Position numbers and translations under genes: made by a program. The notes below the pieces were generated by a model. The model saw only the letters and a program-made list of their open reading frames with translations. It did not search any database and was not told the origin of the DNA. From Paenibacillus sp. SC116 (GTDB lineage Bacteria > Bacillota > Bacilli > Paenibacillales > Paenibacillaceae), in contig NZ_JANIOF010000001.1 of assembly GCF_024733555.1 (NCBI RefSeq), positions 845,134 through 909,133 of the forward strand: a DNA stretch of 64,000 nt, in the 5' to 3' direction. Shown here one piece after another: positions 1-8,025 of this stretch (positions are counted from its first letter, which is position 1; each line of letters begins with the position of its first letter).

Positions 1-154
1 CAGCAGGCTGACTTCTGCCCAATCCTGCTCTATCATAAGAGAAGGTCGAAGTTTCCTGAGATATACGGTCTTGAATTTCACTCCACGTTTCGCAGCTATC
101 GCCTAGTCCCGCTTGATATCTTCTTGTTCTACCGATAACAACCATCTCTATCAT
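1..154 (-). CDS. Alpha/beta hydrolase, N-terminal fragment cut by window edge
   Basis: Read on the minus strand, the first 154 bases encode about 51 residues that continue past the left edge. They contain GLGDSCETW followed about 20 residues later by YDRAGLGRSQP. This is the oxyanion-loop and first-strand arrangement at the start of many alpha/beta hydrolases (the family pattern is roughly E-GLGD-S-W ... YDRAG-G-S). The stretch before GLGD is short and basic (VIGRTRRYQA) and does not look like a normal first strand, so the N-terminus may be frameshifted or the gene may be decaying. The start is uncertain: ATG at 154 or 145, with no good ribosome binding site. The catalytic Ser, Asp and His would lie outside the window. 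Confidence 0.42.
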   Translation of the reverse strand, partial: MIEMVVIGRTRRYQAGLGDSCETWSEIQDRISQETSTFSYDRAGLGRSQPA

Positions 155-361
155 TTTGCTGTACTTCAATAAAATTGTCAATTTATCCCTAACTTATTTC
201 TGTTGATTACATTCCATAACTGCCCTTGATTTACTTTCCAATGATTGGCCTTACAATCGACAGTTAACGAAAGTATAACTCCTGCCAAACATGTGGTAAC
301 ATGAATATTAGCAAGAATGACATCAAGAGTTACGCTTTAGAAATAGAAAGGATGTGTAGCA

Positions 362-1282
362 ATGCAATATCGCAGACTAGGTAGAACAGAACTTAATGTA
401 TCTGCTATTGGAATCGGTACTTGGCAATTTGGTGGTGAATGGGGCCATGCGTATACCCAAGACGAGGCAGATCGAGTATTACATACAGCAAAAGAAGAAG
501 GCATTAATTTTATTGATACGGCTGAATGTTATGGAGATCATTTGTCCGAGTCCCTAATCGGAAACTTTTTAGCTCATGATAAACGTGAAGACTGGGTCGT
601 TGCAACGAAGTTCGGTCATCAATTCCACTCTCATTTGAATCGGACAGATCGATTCGATGCGGAACATGTGCTAACACAGTTGGACAAATCACTTCTCGCG
701 TTAAAGACAGACTACATTGATCTATATCAATTCCATTCTGGAAGCGATGAAGCCTTTGATCAAGATGATCTTTGGACAATGCTGAGCAAGCAAGTTGACG
801 CAGGGAAAATTAGACACCTTGGCATCTCTTTAAACAAGAGCAACAGCATGCATCAAACGACACGTGCCCGTTCCGTTGGTGCCAGCACGATTCAAATTGT
901 TTACAACCGCCTAGAGCGTCAACCAGAACAAGAGGTATTCCCTGCGTCTGAGGCAGATGATCTTGGTGTGCTTGCACGTGTCCCACTTGCGAGTGGTTTC
1001 TTAAGCGGAAAGTACAAACCGGGAGTAACGTTTGCTGACAACGATGTAAGAAAACGCAATGAAGGAATTGAACTAGACGAAACACTAAAACAGGTTGAGT
1101 TCATCCAACAAAATGAAGTTCCGGCGGATGTTCCAATGGCACAATGGGCGTTGGCTTGGTGTCTTCGTCACCCTGCTGTCGCTTCTGTTATCCCAGGCTG
1201 CAAAGATGAAGCCCAAGTTCGCAGCAACGCTCAAGCTGCTACCTTGCTGGATGCGGATCATCCATTAGTTATTAATAAATAG
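362..1282 (+). CDS. Aldo/keto reductase
   Basis: This 306-residue protein is of normal length for a single-domain (beta/alpha)8 aldo/keto reductase, a cytosolic NAD(P)H-dependent carbonyl reductase. The N-terminal GIGTWQFGG (about 17-25) and the catalytic tetrad are visible: Asp52, Tyr57 (FIDTAECYG), Lys83 (VVATKFG) and His125 (LYQFHSG). The C-terminal cofactor region includes SVIPGCKDEAQVRSN. The start is supported by an AAAGGATG-type ribosome binding site just upstream. Overall it looks like the IolS/YhdN-like general stress reductases of bacilli. The substrate cannot be told from sequence. It is monocistronic, with a palindrome just after the stop. Confidence 0.9.
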   Translation: MQYRRLGRTELNVSAIGIGTWQFGGEWGHAYTQDEADRVLHTAKEEGINFIDTAECYGDHLSESLIGNFLAHDKREDWVVATKFGHQFHSHLNRTDRFDAEHVLTQLDKSLLALKTDYIDLYQFHSGSDEAFDQDDLWTMLSKQVDAGKIRHLGISLNKSNSMHQTTRARSVGASTIQIVYNRLERQPEQEVFPASEADDLGVLARVPLASGFLSGKYKPGVTFADNDVRKRNEGIELDETLKQVEFIQQNEVPADVPMAQWALAWCLRHPAVASVIPGCKDEAQVRSNAQAATLLDADHPLVINK

Positions 1283-1297
1283 TATGAGATACACGAA

Positions 1298-1323
1298 TAG
1301 ACCGGTTCCATGGAACCGGTCTA
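1298..1323. terminator. Perfect 26-bp palindrome between convergent genes
   Basis: TAGACCGGTTCCA is followed immediately by its exact complement. The palindrome sits between the aldo/keto reductase and the end of the minus-strand operon. It has no loop and only a weak T-run (CTTT), so it may be a bidirectional terminator or a protein-binding site. Confidence 0.5.
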
Positions 1324-1461
1324 CTTTAGGTCGCTCACTTTTACCATGTGGAGAAAATCCTGTTCGTATATAATTCCCTCTTTTTCTATGCACGTGCTCA
1401 GCTCTGTTTCAAGCATTGCTCGTACTACCTCAAACAGAGAAGAAAAGAAATCATTCAGCAT
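1321..1461 (-). CDS. Possible 46-residue small protein, coupled to upstream membrane protein
   Basis: A short frame starts with ATG at 1461 inside the last codons of the membrane-protein gene (11-base overlap) and ends inside the palindrome at 1321. The peptide (MLNDFFSSLFEVVRAMLETE...) is strongly amphipathic and predicted helical, with few rare residues, which favours a real product over chance. The overlap would allow translational coupling. No separate strong ribosome binding site is visible and I do not recognise a family. It could be chance reading of a short 3' region. Confidence 0.35.
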   Translation of the reverse strand: MLNDFFSSLFEVVRAMLETELSTCIEKEGIIYEQDFLHMVKVSDLK

Positions 1462-2203
1462 GAGCCGGGATGTATCTCTTATACACGGCATGAAGTATAA
1501 GTAGAAGAAAAATTGGGACGATCCATACAAGGAAAGAATATTGGAGGATATATTGTAGGGAGAGGTCAGGAATAGGAATGAATTGATTGGTTTCAAGATT
1601 CACCCATAGAAATAAGCGAACCGTCAGATCATGTGTTGCTTGCATAATAATAGCGATAGCTGCAGGCTGCCATGTACGATATTTTCGTAACAAATACACG
1701 CTCATGATAATATTAATAACAACAATGAGATATAAAGAAAACAAAAAGCTGATATATGCAATAATCGCACTGCTAAAGAGCGCAGCATAGGCATGATGCT
1801 TACGCAAACTATGCGCGACGACTGTTAATAAGCAAGACCAGCCAGTTAACATCAATAGCAACACAACCCATGGTATTGACACAGCACTGATGAGCGGCAG
1901 TAGATAAGAAGTCAATCCAAAATGACCGTGAAACACAAGAAACAGTACGATGTTAAATCCAATAAACGTCATAATCAATGCCCATAACGGAGTCCGTTTG
2001 CTCGTTCGCTCTCGAAGAATAGGGTCACATTGTATCATTTCAACGGCTTTAGCAGCACTCTCTTCTACACTGTAACCGCGAATGGTATAGTCACGGGATA
2101 ACGTATATAGCTGTTTCTTTGTTCTCAGTATGAGCGAAGAAGACTCTTCTGAGGAACCCAGCCGCTGAGATAACCGCTCCAAGTATCGTTCAATAACCTC
2201 CAT
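1451..2203 (-). CDS. Membrane protein with permease-prefix-like N-terminus
   Basis: The 250-residue protein starts with about 60 soluble residues (MEVIERYLERLSQ ... GYSVEESAAKAVEMI). These resemble the short helical prefix found on DUF1700/permease-prefix proteins, in which an aromatic-Ser-Glu-Glu-Ala pattern follows a coiled segment. About six hydrophobic segments follow (residues about 70-90, 95-125, 135-155, 158-175, 185-205, 220-243). The start is supported by a strong AGGAAGGGG ribosome binding site 7 bases upstream. It overlaps the upstream 61-residue gene by 14 bases and the downstream small ORF by 11. The function is unknown; related proteins are often paired with small regulators, none of which is evident here. 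Confidence 0.7.
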   Translation of the reverse strand: MEVIERYLERLSQRLGSSEESSSLILRTKKQLYTLSRDYTIRGYSVEESAAKAVEMIQCDPILRERTSKRTPLWALIMTFIGFNIVLFLVFHGHFGLTSYLLPLISAVSIPWVVLLLMLTGWSCLLTVVAHSLRKHHAYAALFSSAIIAYISFLFSLYLIVVINIIMSVYLLRKYRTWQPAAIAIIMQATHDLTVRLFLWVNLETNQFIPIPDLSLQYILQYSFLVWIVPIFLLLILHAVYKRYIPAHAE

Positions 2204-2375
2204 CGTTTGCCCCTTCCTGTTCTAAAATCGCTCGTGTAGTCAAATGTAACATATATCTCCCATTATTGGGAAGGTAATCATGACATATTTCTACAAAATT
2301 CTGCATATATGCATACACAAGTCGATCCAATAGCTTCAACAGGACGAACATAGAGAGTGAATCAATACGTTTCAT
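2190..2375 (-). CDS. Small hypothetical protein in membrane-protein operon
   Basis: This 61-residue frame lies between the thiol-disulfide oxidoreductase-like gene, whose stop is 13 bases upstream, and the membrane protein, which it overlaps by 14 bases. The first half (SMFVLLKLLDRLVYAYMQNFVE) is hydrophobic/amphipathic and the end is acidic. No strong ribosome binding site precedes its ATG, so it would depend on coupling. I recognise no family. Its tight packing between two genes is the main support. Confidence 0.45.
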   Translation of the reverse strand: MKRIDSLSMFVLLKLLDRLVYAYMQNFVEICHDYLPNNGRYMLHLTTRAILEQEGANDGGY

Positions 2376-2388
2376 TATACGACAATAG

Positions 2389-2799
2389 CTATTTCTTGTT
2401 CAACGGACACAGGCCATCTGTGCAGTGCCCTACTGGGATAATCATTCTGCCTCCGGCAATCCAACCATAAAGCTTTTTCCCAACTGCTGTCCTAGCCAGC
2501 AACGCAAGCACTGGGTACAACGGCCATAATGGAGGCACCAACTTAGCAATGGATGCAACCGCATAAATTCCCGATTGAACGGAGTTCGATGCAACCCATT
2601 TAACATGCAGCTCCTTCTCTATCTGCTCCATGCTTACACCATACTGCTCTAACGCGACTATAAGCTCCGGCTCACGTATCGATACAAACTGAAGGGATTT
2701 GAACCAATCCAGCTTTAACAGTCGCTTATGAATTTGTTGGCACAAAGGACACCAACTGTCATACCATACTTCCAGCTTCTCCGTGCGATTGGTATTCAT
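2389..2799 (-). CDS. DCC-type thiol-disulfide oxidoreductase family protein (DUF393)
   Basis: The 136-residue protein has the family hallmark near its N-terminus, VWYDSWCPLCQQIH, a variant of YDGxCPLC. It ends with a conserved Cys-containing tail (GHCTDGLCPLNKK). The DCC/DUF393 family is named after a D-x-x-C-x-x-C motif and is thought to act in thiol-disulfide exchange, though substrates are mostly unknown. Residues 80-115 are hydrophobic (VPPLWPLYPVLALLA) and could be membrane-associated. I choose the ATG at 2799 (MNTNRTEK) because AAAGGGG lies 7 bases before it; an upstream in-frame start would add an odd basic extension. It is the first gene of a minus-strand operon. Confidence 0.75.
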   Translation of the reverse strand: MNTNRTEKLEVWYDSWCPLCQQIHKRLLKLDWFKSLQFVSIREPELIVALEQYGVSMEQIEKELHVKWVASNSVQSGIYAVASIAKLVPPLWPLYPVLALLARTAVGKKLYGWIAGGRMIIPVGHCTDGLCPLNKK

Positions 2800-3072
2800 A
2801 AGGACTACCCCTTTCTTATTAAAGATCAGCCTGAGCACAATATAATAACGATATGAGGTTAACCAGATACATAGTTACATATAATTTATTATGTAAACAT
2901 GTTGCTATACTTACTTTATCACTTACCATATCTTATGCACTACCCGCATCAGGAAATGTTAACTTTCATCGCTCGATATCGACTAGCTATTTACAGTATA
3001 AAAAATTGACAGTCATCTACTTTTTATCACTTCATTCTTAACAACGGCTTGCTTATATTCTTGCGCATAAAC
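2800..3072. other. Intergenic, AT-rich, no gene seen
   Basis: There is no credible gene here. A plus-strand open frame of 62 codons lacks a ribosome binding site and looks like chance. The stretch at 2986-3025 (CTATTTACAGTATAA then TTGACA) is similar to 6130-6175, and 2883-2897 holds TTATTATGTAAAC, also found near 6255. Confidence 0.5.
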
Positions 3073-3106
3073 AAAAAGAGACCTATCTGTAGATAGACAG
3101 GTCTCT
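3073..3106 (-). terminator. Rho-independent terminator
   Basis: On the minus strand AGAGACCTGTCT pairs imperfectly with AGATAGGTCTCT, followed by TTTTTG. It ends the 612-residue secreted-protein gene. Confidence 0.8.
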
Positions 3107-3171
3107 AGCACTGCATGCATCAAATAGAAAATTAGAATATATCGTTAGCGTCTTACATATAAAAGTTTCTT

Positions 3172-5010
3172 TTACTCAATCAAACCTGCTGTAAACATAG
3201 CGAGATCAAGATGTGCAGCGGCAATTCGAGTGCGTTCTTCGTCACCCAACGTGCTCAATTGTTCTATCGCCGACTTCATATTTCCGATATTTTCTTTTAC
3301 AGCATCTAATTCCACATGTTTAAACACTTTTAAACCTGCCTCTAGATCAAACAAGGGTAGCTTATAGTATGCAACAATATCCTGGGATAACGCTCTACGC
3401 TGATCACTGCTCAGCCCATTCACATATTCCAGATTCCCATATTTCGAGTGGAATTCATTATTGAATTTCGTAAGCAGCACATGATAGTCCGACTTCCACT
3501 TTTCTAGAGCAGTATGTTCTTTCTCTTTCTCGTCTTGCAGTCGTTTCTCTGCTTCTTGTTGTTGCTTCGCTTCTAATTCTCTCTGTTTTTCACCTTCTAG
3601 GAATTCTTCATAGCCTCCCTCTTTGAGGTCATGCCATACTTTCTCATATGGATCGATCCACACACCATGAATTTTATAGATCAGCTTTTCCGTATCCACC
3701 CCGTTGGCTTTCGCAATGCTTGCCGCAGACAATGCTTCAGGATACATTTTAACCTCATATAATTTTTGAGCGGCTGCTGCAAAATCTTCTGGCGTATAAA
3801 TGGTAGTAAGTGCTGCTGCTTTATTTTTAGATAACAAATAGTTGAATCGTTTGTTGAACTTGCCTTTATCCTCTTGTTCGAGAACATAATCAAGTAACCA
3901 ATAGTTGTATTGGCTCGTTTGCAGCAACTGTTTGTTCCACTTATCTTTATTTGCTTTAAATATGTTCATGCCTGTCGAATGATGTAACTGGTCAAAATGC
4001 ATCACCATTTGTGCAAGCACTTCTGGCTTTTTGGTCCCACCCTTAGCATTGTAGTGCTTTAGGATAGAGCTTACCCAGTGGTCAGCAGAATTTTTGAGTT
4101 CTTTCTGACGCGCGCGTACATTTGCCTCAGCCTTCGCAACTACTTTCTTACGCGCCGCAATGTTGTTCTGAATCGCTTTAGAAGGAGGTCCGAAGTAGAA
4201 TATCCCTACTTTTTGATTATAAAGACCATATCCCGTGCCCTTCTTAATAAAATAATGCTCACCATAATAGCGATCCCCTGTCATATTGCTTTTATCAGGA
4301 TTTGTGATGACGATGTTGTTACTGTCGCTTAAATGACCTTCGCGACGGCTGCTGCGTGAGGTTGCGGTTCCCCATACTGTCGTCTGCTTGAAGCCATGTC
4401 TTAACTCTCCTGCGATGTCGTAGCGGTTTTCATCAATCGCTGCCTGCAATTTTTCCAGCGAAGCCTCATATTCACGGGTTGCTTTATTAAGGTTGCTCTC
4501 TCTTTGCTTCATTGTTTGCTTCATGCTGTTATCGATAGCAATTTTGTCAGTAACAAATGACGAAGTATGGCTCACATATTTGGTCTTCGCATTTACGATC
4601 TTCTCAAGTATCTCCATCGATACGTATACATTTCCTTTGTGACTTATGACAGGATGTTTTACAGATATCGACTTACCGTTAAGCGAAATAGTCTTGCTGC
4701 CTACTATCATCTCTAGCTGTTGGTTCTCCAGGTCTTGCATTAATGTTTTCGAACTAACATCATACGTTAATCTCATCGGTATAGCTTCATTTGCGATATG
4801 GTGGGTTACATACAGCATTTTATCCTTCGATATGTAAGAATCATTGCCTATTAAAAAGGTAAAGCGCTTGTTCCACTCCAATACATTGTTCTCATGTACG
4901 ATAATCGACGCTGATTGCGACGGATTGGCAGCTGCCACACGACTGTCTAACGCGAACGTACATAACATGATGATGGTCACCAAGCTTGCCAGCCAAGACT
5001 TTCTTCTCAA
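3172..5010 (-). CDS. Large secreted protein with copper-amine-oxidase-like N-domain and coiled coils
   Basis: A 612-residue protein with a signal peptide (MRRKSWLASLVTIIMLCTFA..., cleavage near residue 28). Residues about 30-155 look like the stalk/copper amine oxidase N-terminal-like domain common in Paenibacillus secreted proteins (VIVGSK...ISLNGK...GNVYVSMEIL). Residues about 155-190 and 275-310 are charged helices. Residues about 475-510 are a Glu/Lys/Gln-rich coiled coil (EKQRELEAKQQQEAEKRLQ). No enzymatic motif is visible. The start is a TTG preceded by GGAGGGG at good spacing. It is transcribed alone, with its own terminator. A role at the cell surface is inferred only from the signal peptide. 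Confidence 0.75.
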   Translation of the reverse strand: MRRKSWLASLVTIIMLCTFALDSRVAAANPSQSASIIVHENNVLEWNKRFTFLIGNDSYISKDKMLYVTHHIANEAIPMRLTYDVSSKTLMQDLENQQLEMIVGSKTISLNGKSISVKHPVISHKGNVYVSMEILEKIVNAKTKYVSHTSSFVTDKIAIDNSMKQTMKQRESNLNKATREYEASLEKLQAAIDENRYDIAGELRHGFKQTTVWGTATSRSSRREGHLSDSNNIVITNPDKSNMTGDRYYGEHYFIKKGTGYGLYNQKVGIFYFGPPSKAIQNNIAARKKVVAKAEANVRARQKELKNSADHWVSSILKHYNAKGGTKKPEVLAQMVMHFDQLHHSTGMNIFKANKDKWNKQLLQTSQYNYWLLDYVLEQEDKGKFNKRFNYLLSKNKAAALTTIYTPEDFAAAAQKLYEVKMYPEALSAASIAKANGVDTEKLIYKIHGVWIDPYEKVWHDLKEGGYEEFLEGEKQRELEAKQQQEAEKRLQDEKEKEHTALEKWKSDYHVLLTKFNNEFHSKYGNLEYVNGLSSDQRRALSQDIVAYYKLPLFDLEAGLKVFKHVELDAVKENIGNMKSAIEQLSTLGDEERTRIAAAHLDLAMFTAGLIE

Positions 5011-5300
5011 GTTAACCCCTCCGTAATATCTTATAATCTAGGAAAATAGAACCACCCTTTATCATACCACATGTTGGGAAACAGAGAGGATTAAAATGTT
5101 AGATTCAGTGTTAAAACATATATTATATACATAATTATTATTATGTTAACATAATGAAATGAATAGTTGATATTGTTGAAGGACATCTTCAAAGTATTTA
5201 TTAGGAGTGCAGCATATATTCACTAGTAATCAATAAATATTTTTTTAATCTCTATTTGACGGGTACATAAGCAAGGAGTTGTTCTTTTATAGAGCCGATT
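5011..5300. other. AT-rich intergenic with 16-bp palindrome
   Basis: This is the promoter region of the secreted-protein gene. At 5140-5155 there is a perfect palindrome, ATTATGTTAACATAAT. No gene is seen. Confidence 0.5.
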
Positions 5301-5537
5301 TTATTCAAACTTCTCAATCCAGTTTTCAAGATCTTGATTAACATGAAGATACTCTTCATGACTAATTTTTATATCAATACCAGATACAAAGTAATTCCCA
5401 CAATTTTTCATCCGTAATATTAGGTTGGTCCTGCATTACATACTCCGATGCCCAATCCGAAACTTCTTCTCTTTCTAACTTTCCATCTAAAATCATTTTT
5501 AATTTATAAATTATATGTTCAGTTGTTGGAGTGCCCA
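5301..5537 (-). pseudogene. Frameshifted small protein (about 78 codons)
   Basis: Starting at ATG 5537, with GGGAGCGGTGAG upstream, the frame reads MGTPTTEHIIYKLKMILDGK ... EEVSDWASEYVMQDQP ... EKLWELLC and then stops. Shifting frame by one near 5385 continues with SGIDIKISHEEYLHVNQDL ... WIEKFE to a stop at 5301. The two halves read as one small acidic protein of a type found as short accessory or immunity-like genes in bacilli. So either the gene carries a one-base indel or the sequence has an error at this point. I cannot name the family with certainty. Confidence 0.6.
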
Positions 5538-5712
5538 TTTTCTCACCGCTCCCAATATATTTTCCGTTTAATTACAATTGAAACACATGATTCCTTTAAT
5601 CAACTTGCTATTTTTATGCAATTAAACTCTATTATTCTCCATATTCACGTGCTTAATCAATCAAATAAAACAACGTTCTTAATCCTCATCTATTTATCAA
5701 TACTATGACTAA

Positions 5713-5759
5713 CAAAAACCCGTAAGAGTCACTTTCTTAAAGTGTCTATCTTACGGGTT
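5713..5759 (-). terminator. Rho-independent terminator
   Basis: AACCCGTAAGA pairs with TCTTACGGGTT around an inner CACTTT/AAAGTG stem. The minus strand then reads TTTTTG. It overlaps the stop codon of the cysteine-rich gene. Confidence 0.85.
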
Positions 5760-6030
5760 ACAGTTTATCGCCTATTAAAGTCTTAAAGTTAACTTTCCTC
5801 AATTGAGCATTACAATCCCAATTTAAAGGTTTGTAACCAGAAAAGTACCATGGCATCCCCTTCTTTATCCATGCATTTCGATATTCTTCTGCATTAAACC
5901 CTTCTTCTTCATCATCTACACCATATTCAACTCCACAACATCCACAAATTTGGTAAGATGGGCTGTTATCTTCATCATATGCTGCTTCTCTTAATCCATC
6001 ATATCCACATATAGGACAACTAAATTTCAT
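5758..6030 (-). CDS. Small cysteine-rich CPCC-type zinc-ribbon protein
   Basis: This 90-residue protein has two CxxC knuckles, CPICGYDGL (residues 5-13) and CGCCGVEYGVDD (about 29-40), which would form one zinc ribbon. An aromatic C-terminal part (MPWYFSGYKPLNWD) follows. It matches the pattern of the cysteine-rich CPCC family, small cytosolic proteins of unknown function often found among immunity or accessory genes. An AGGATGATTTTG ribosome binding site supports the start. The frameshifted small gene lies just downstream on the same strand, beyond a terminator. Confidence 0.75.
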   Translation of the reverse strand: MKFSCPICGYDGLREAAYDEDNSPSYQICGCCGVEYGVDDEEEGFNAEEYRNAWIKKGMPWYFSGYKPLNWDCNAQLRKVNFKTLIGDKL

Positions 6031-6448
6031 TCAAAATCATCCTCTTCAGGATATACATCGGTATACTCAATATTGTTATTGATCCTCTGTTAATTTGAAC
6101 AGGTTCTCATTCTTTTATAATGATCCATTCTATTTACAGCATAAGGAATTGACAAGTCTCAACTTTTTTCCATTTTATTATTAGACTCTGTATTGCCAGC
6201 ACTTAAATAGGTTTTTTCTTAACTTGTAACCGGATGAAATTCATTATTAGATAACGTAATAATTATTATGTAAACTAAATGTTTGATGTATGTTTAACTA
6301 CACCCAGCAAAAAGAGCTGACGATTAGCATCTCTACCGACGCAACCTTCAGCCCATAACTAACTTCCCTAGTTAGTACTAAAACTTTTCTAGTCAAATGT
6401 ATAAAGTGAATGTTTTCACTTGAAAATCCATGCCTTTTATTTCTCGCA
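6031..6448. other. Intergenic, no gene seen
   Basis: AT-rich. It contains CTATTTACAGCATAAGGAA followed by TTGACA at about 6130-6160, similar to 2986-3025, and AATAATTATTATGTAAAC at about 6256. No RNA or protein gene was recognised. Confidence 0.4.
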
Positions 6449-6646
6449 TTAAGCATAATAAGCATTCATCAGTTTCTGTGTTTCTTGCTGCCCTTCTTCT
6501 TTAAGAACTCCTTGCTCTGTCCAGCAAGCGCGGCAAGTTTCTTCGGTAGCGCAAAGATGTTTGTCATCACACATGTAGCATAATTGAAGGAAGTTACGTG
6601 TTACGTTCTGCTCTTTATAGTCAAAAGTTGTGAATGTTCTCATCAT
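6449..6646 (-). CDS. Small cysteine-rich hypothetical protein
   Basis: A 65-residue protein with CYMCDDKHLCATEETCRACW: four to five Cys and one His in a short span that could bind a metal. Starts overlap. A GTG at 6652 is in frame, but AGAGGAG directly abuts it, so the ATGs at 6646 or 6643 have better spacing. The charged C-terminal helix (EEGQQETQKLMNAYY) looks soluble. No family was recognised. It is monocistronic. Confidence 0.65.
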   Translation of the reverse strand: MMRTFTTFDYKEQNVTRNFLQLCYMCDDKHLCATEETCRACWTEQGVLKEEGQQETQKLMNAYYA

Positions 6647-6729
6647 TATCACTCCTCTTCTGGATTGATTTCACTATACCATGAATGTTGAATTTTATAT
6701 GTGAATTAAATCACAATATTGAATCAAGA

Positions 6730-6761
6730 AATGTGCTCCCCCTTTTAAAGGAAAGCACATT
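6730..6761 (-). terminator. Hairpin after lrgAB
   Basis: AATGTGCT pairs with AGCACATT around an inner CCTTTTAAAGG stem, followed on the minus strand by a weak T-rich tract. It probably terminates the lrgAB-like operon. Confidence 0.65.
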
Positions 6762-6766
6762 CGTTG

Positions 6767-7459
6767 TTAAGGTATCAACCACATATAGATGGGAACGAAT
6801 AAAATAGACGTAATGACACCTGCTAATCCCATGGCCAGACCACTAAAAGAACCCTGTTCTTCAGAATTAGCAAGACATCTTGCCGTCCCGATGCCGTGAG
6901 CTGCCGTTCCCATTGCGAGTCCGATCGACATATCATCCTGGAAGCCGAACTTTTGTAGTATTGTAATGCCAAATACACTGCCGAATAACCCAGTGCATAC
7001 ACTAAACACAGCCGCAAGTTCTGGTATACCGTTCAGCACCTTAGAAATCTCAATAGATATTGGAGAACTGACGGACTTTGGCAGCATACTGAGGATAATC
7101 TCTTGTACATCCGTGAGCAGCCACAAAATAAGCGCTACACTGACTATACCGATAACAGAACCGCATATAATCGAAATCATTATTGGTTTGAATTGTTTCG
7201 CAATCTGTTCCCGATGCTTGTATATAGGGACGCCTAGTGCCACAGTCGCTGGTCCAAGCAGCATAGATAGCCATTCTCCTCCAGCTGAGTAAGCTTCTAA
7301 TGGAATGTCCGCTGCAACAATGATGGCAATCAACAGTCCTGCACTAATTAAAATGGGATGAATCCAAGGAAAACGCGCTTGTACGTAACGTGCCAATAAA
7401 TAAGCACCGATTGTAGCAGCAATACCTGTTATAATAAGAAGTAGTTCACTAAATGTCAT
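6767..7459 (-). CDS. lrgB: LrgB/CidB-family membrane protein
   Basis: This 230-residue protein has about six to seven membrane segments and the family's conserved central and C-terminal stretches: LGPATVALGVPIYKH (about 69-83), LPKSVSSPISIEIS (about 125-138), and DDMSIGLAMGTAAHGIGTA (about 177-195). LrgB works with LrgA as a holin/antiholin-like or metabolite-transport pair affecting autolysis and overflow metabolism. Its start overlaps the end of lrgA by 4 bases, so translation is probably coupled. No LytTR or LysR regulator gene is adjacent. Confidence 0.9.
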   Translation of the reverse strand: MTFSELLLIITGIAATIGAYLLARYVQARFPWIHPILISAGLLIAIIVAADIPLEAYSAGGEWLSMLLGPATVALGVPIYKHREQIAKQFKPIMISIICGSVIGIVSVALILWLLTDVQEIILSMLPKSVSSPISIEISKVLNGIPELAAVFSVCTGLFGSVFGITILQKFGFQDDMSIGLAMGTAAHGIGTARCLANSEEQGSFSGLAMGLAGVITSILFVPIYMWLIP

Positions 7460-7869
7460 AGCATTCCCTCCTCTCTCTTCTCCATTGGAGAGGAAGCAGG
7501 CCCTTGAACCTGTTCAACATCGATTGACGGTTGTGATTTCCAGCGACGTGCAGACCACGCAGTAACAAGTAAGACTGCTGTCGTACTGCCGCCGATGCCA
7601 GCTAAAATGCTAAACCAGTGTTCACCTAGCAGTGGTGTAAATGCGATGATGCCTACTACATACGGAATAAAAAACAGCAGCATATGCTTCAATAGAAAAT
7701 GGGCAGCTTGCTCTACCCATTCTAAGCGGACCCAACGCATATATAGGGCAAATATGAATAATAGTAAGCCTATTACATTGCCGGGCAAAGGAATATATCC
7801 AACATGCTGAAGCCATACCCCTACAAGATGAAATGCAGCTAAGATGATAAATCCGAGCAGGCCGTACAT
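7456..7869 (-). CDS. lrgA: LrgA/CidA-family holin-like protein
   Basis: The 137-residue protein has four membrane segments. The conserved LPGNVIGLLLFIFALYMRWV (about 27-46) and HMLLFFIPYVVGII (about 62-75) are typical of the LrgA/CidA family. A hydrophilic tail of about 30 residues follows the last segment. It is the first gene of the two-gene operon with lrgB. Whether it acts as holin-like (CidA) or antiholin-like (LrgA) cannot be decided from sequence. Confidence 0.88.
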   Translation of the reverse strand: MYGLLGFIILAAFHLVGVWLQHVGYIPLPGNVIGLLLFIFALYMRWVRLEWVEQAAHFLLKHMLLFFIPYVVGIIAFTPLLGEHWFSILAGIGGSTTAVLLVTAWSARRWKSQPSIDVEQVQGPASSPMEKREEGML

Positions 7870-8025
7870 ACTCCATCACCTTTCATGTTATGTATTGAAC
7901 TTGTGTTGAACTTGTGCAATTTACAACATTGTTATTATACTACGATAAGGAGATTACCATGTAACTTATTTCACGATTATCACGCTATTTATGAATGACT
8001 ATATAGATGAAAGAGGAGAATCACA

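Noticed and set aside
2853..3041. 62-codon plus-strand open frame
   Set aside because: No ribosome binding site, no protein-like pattern, AT-rich spacer; probably chance.
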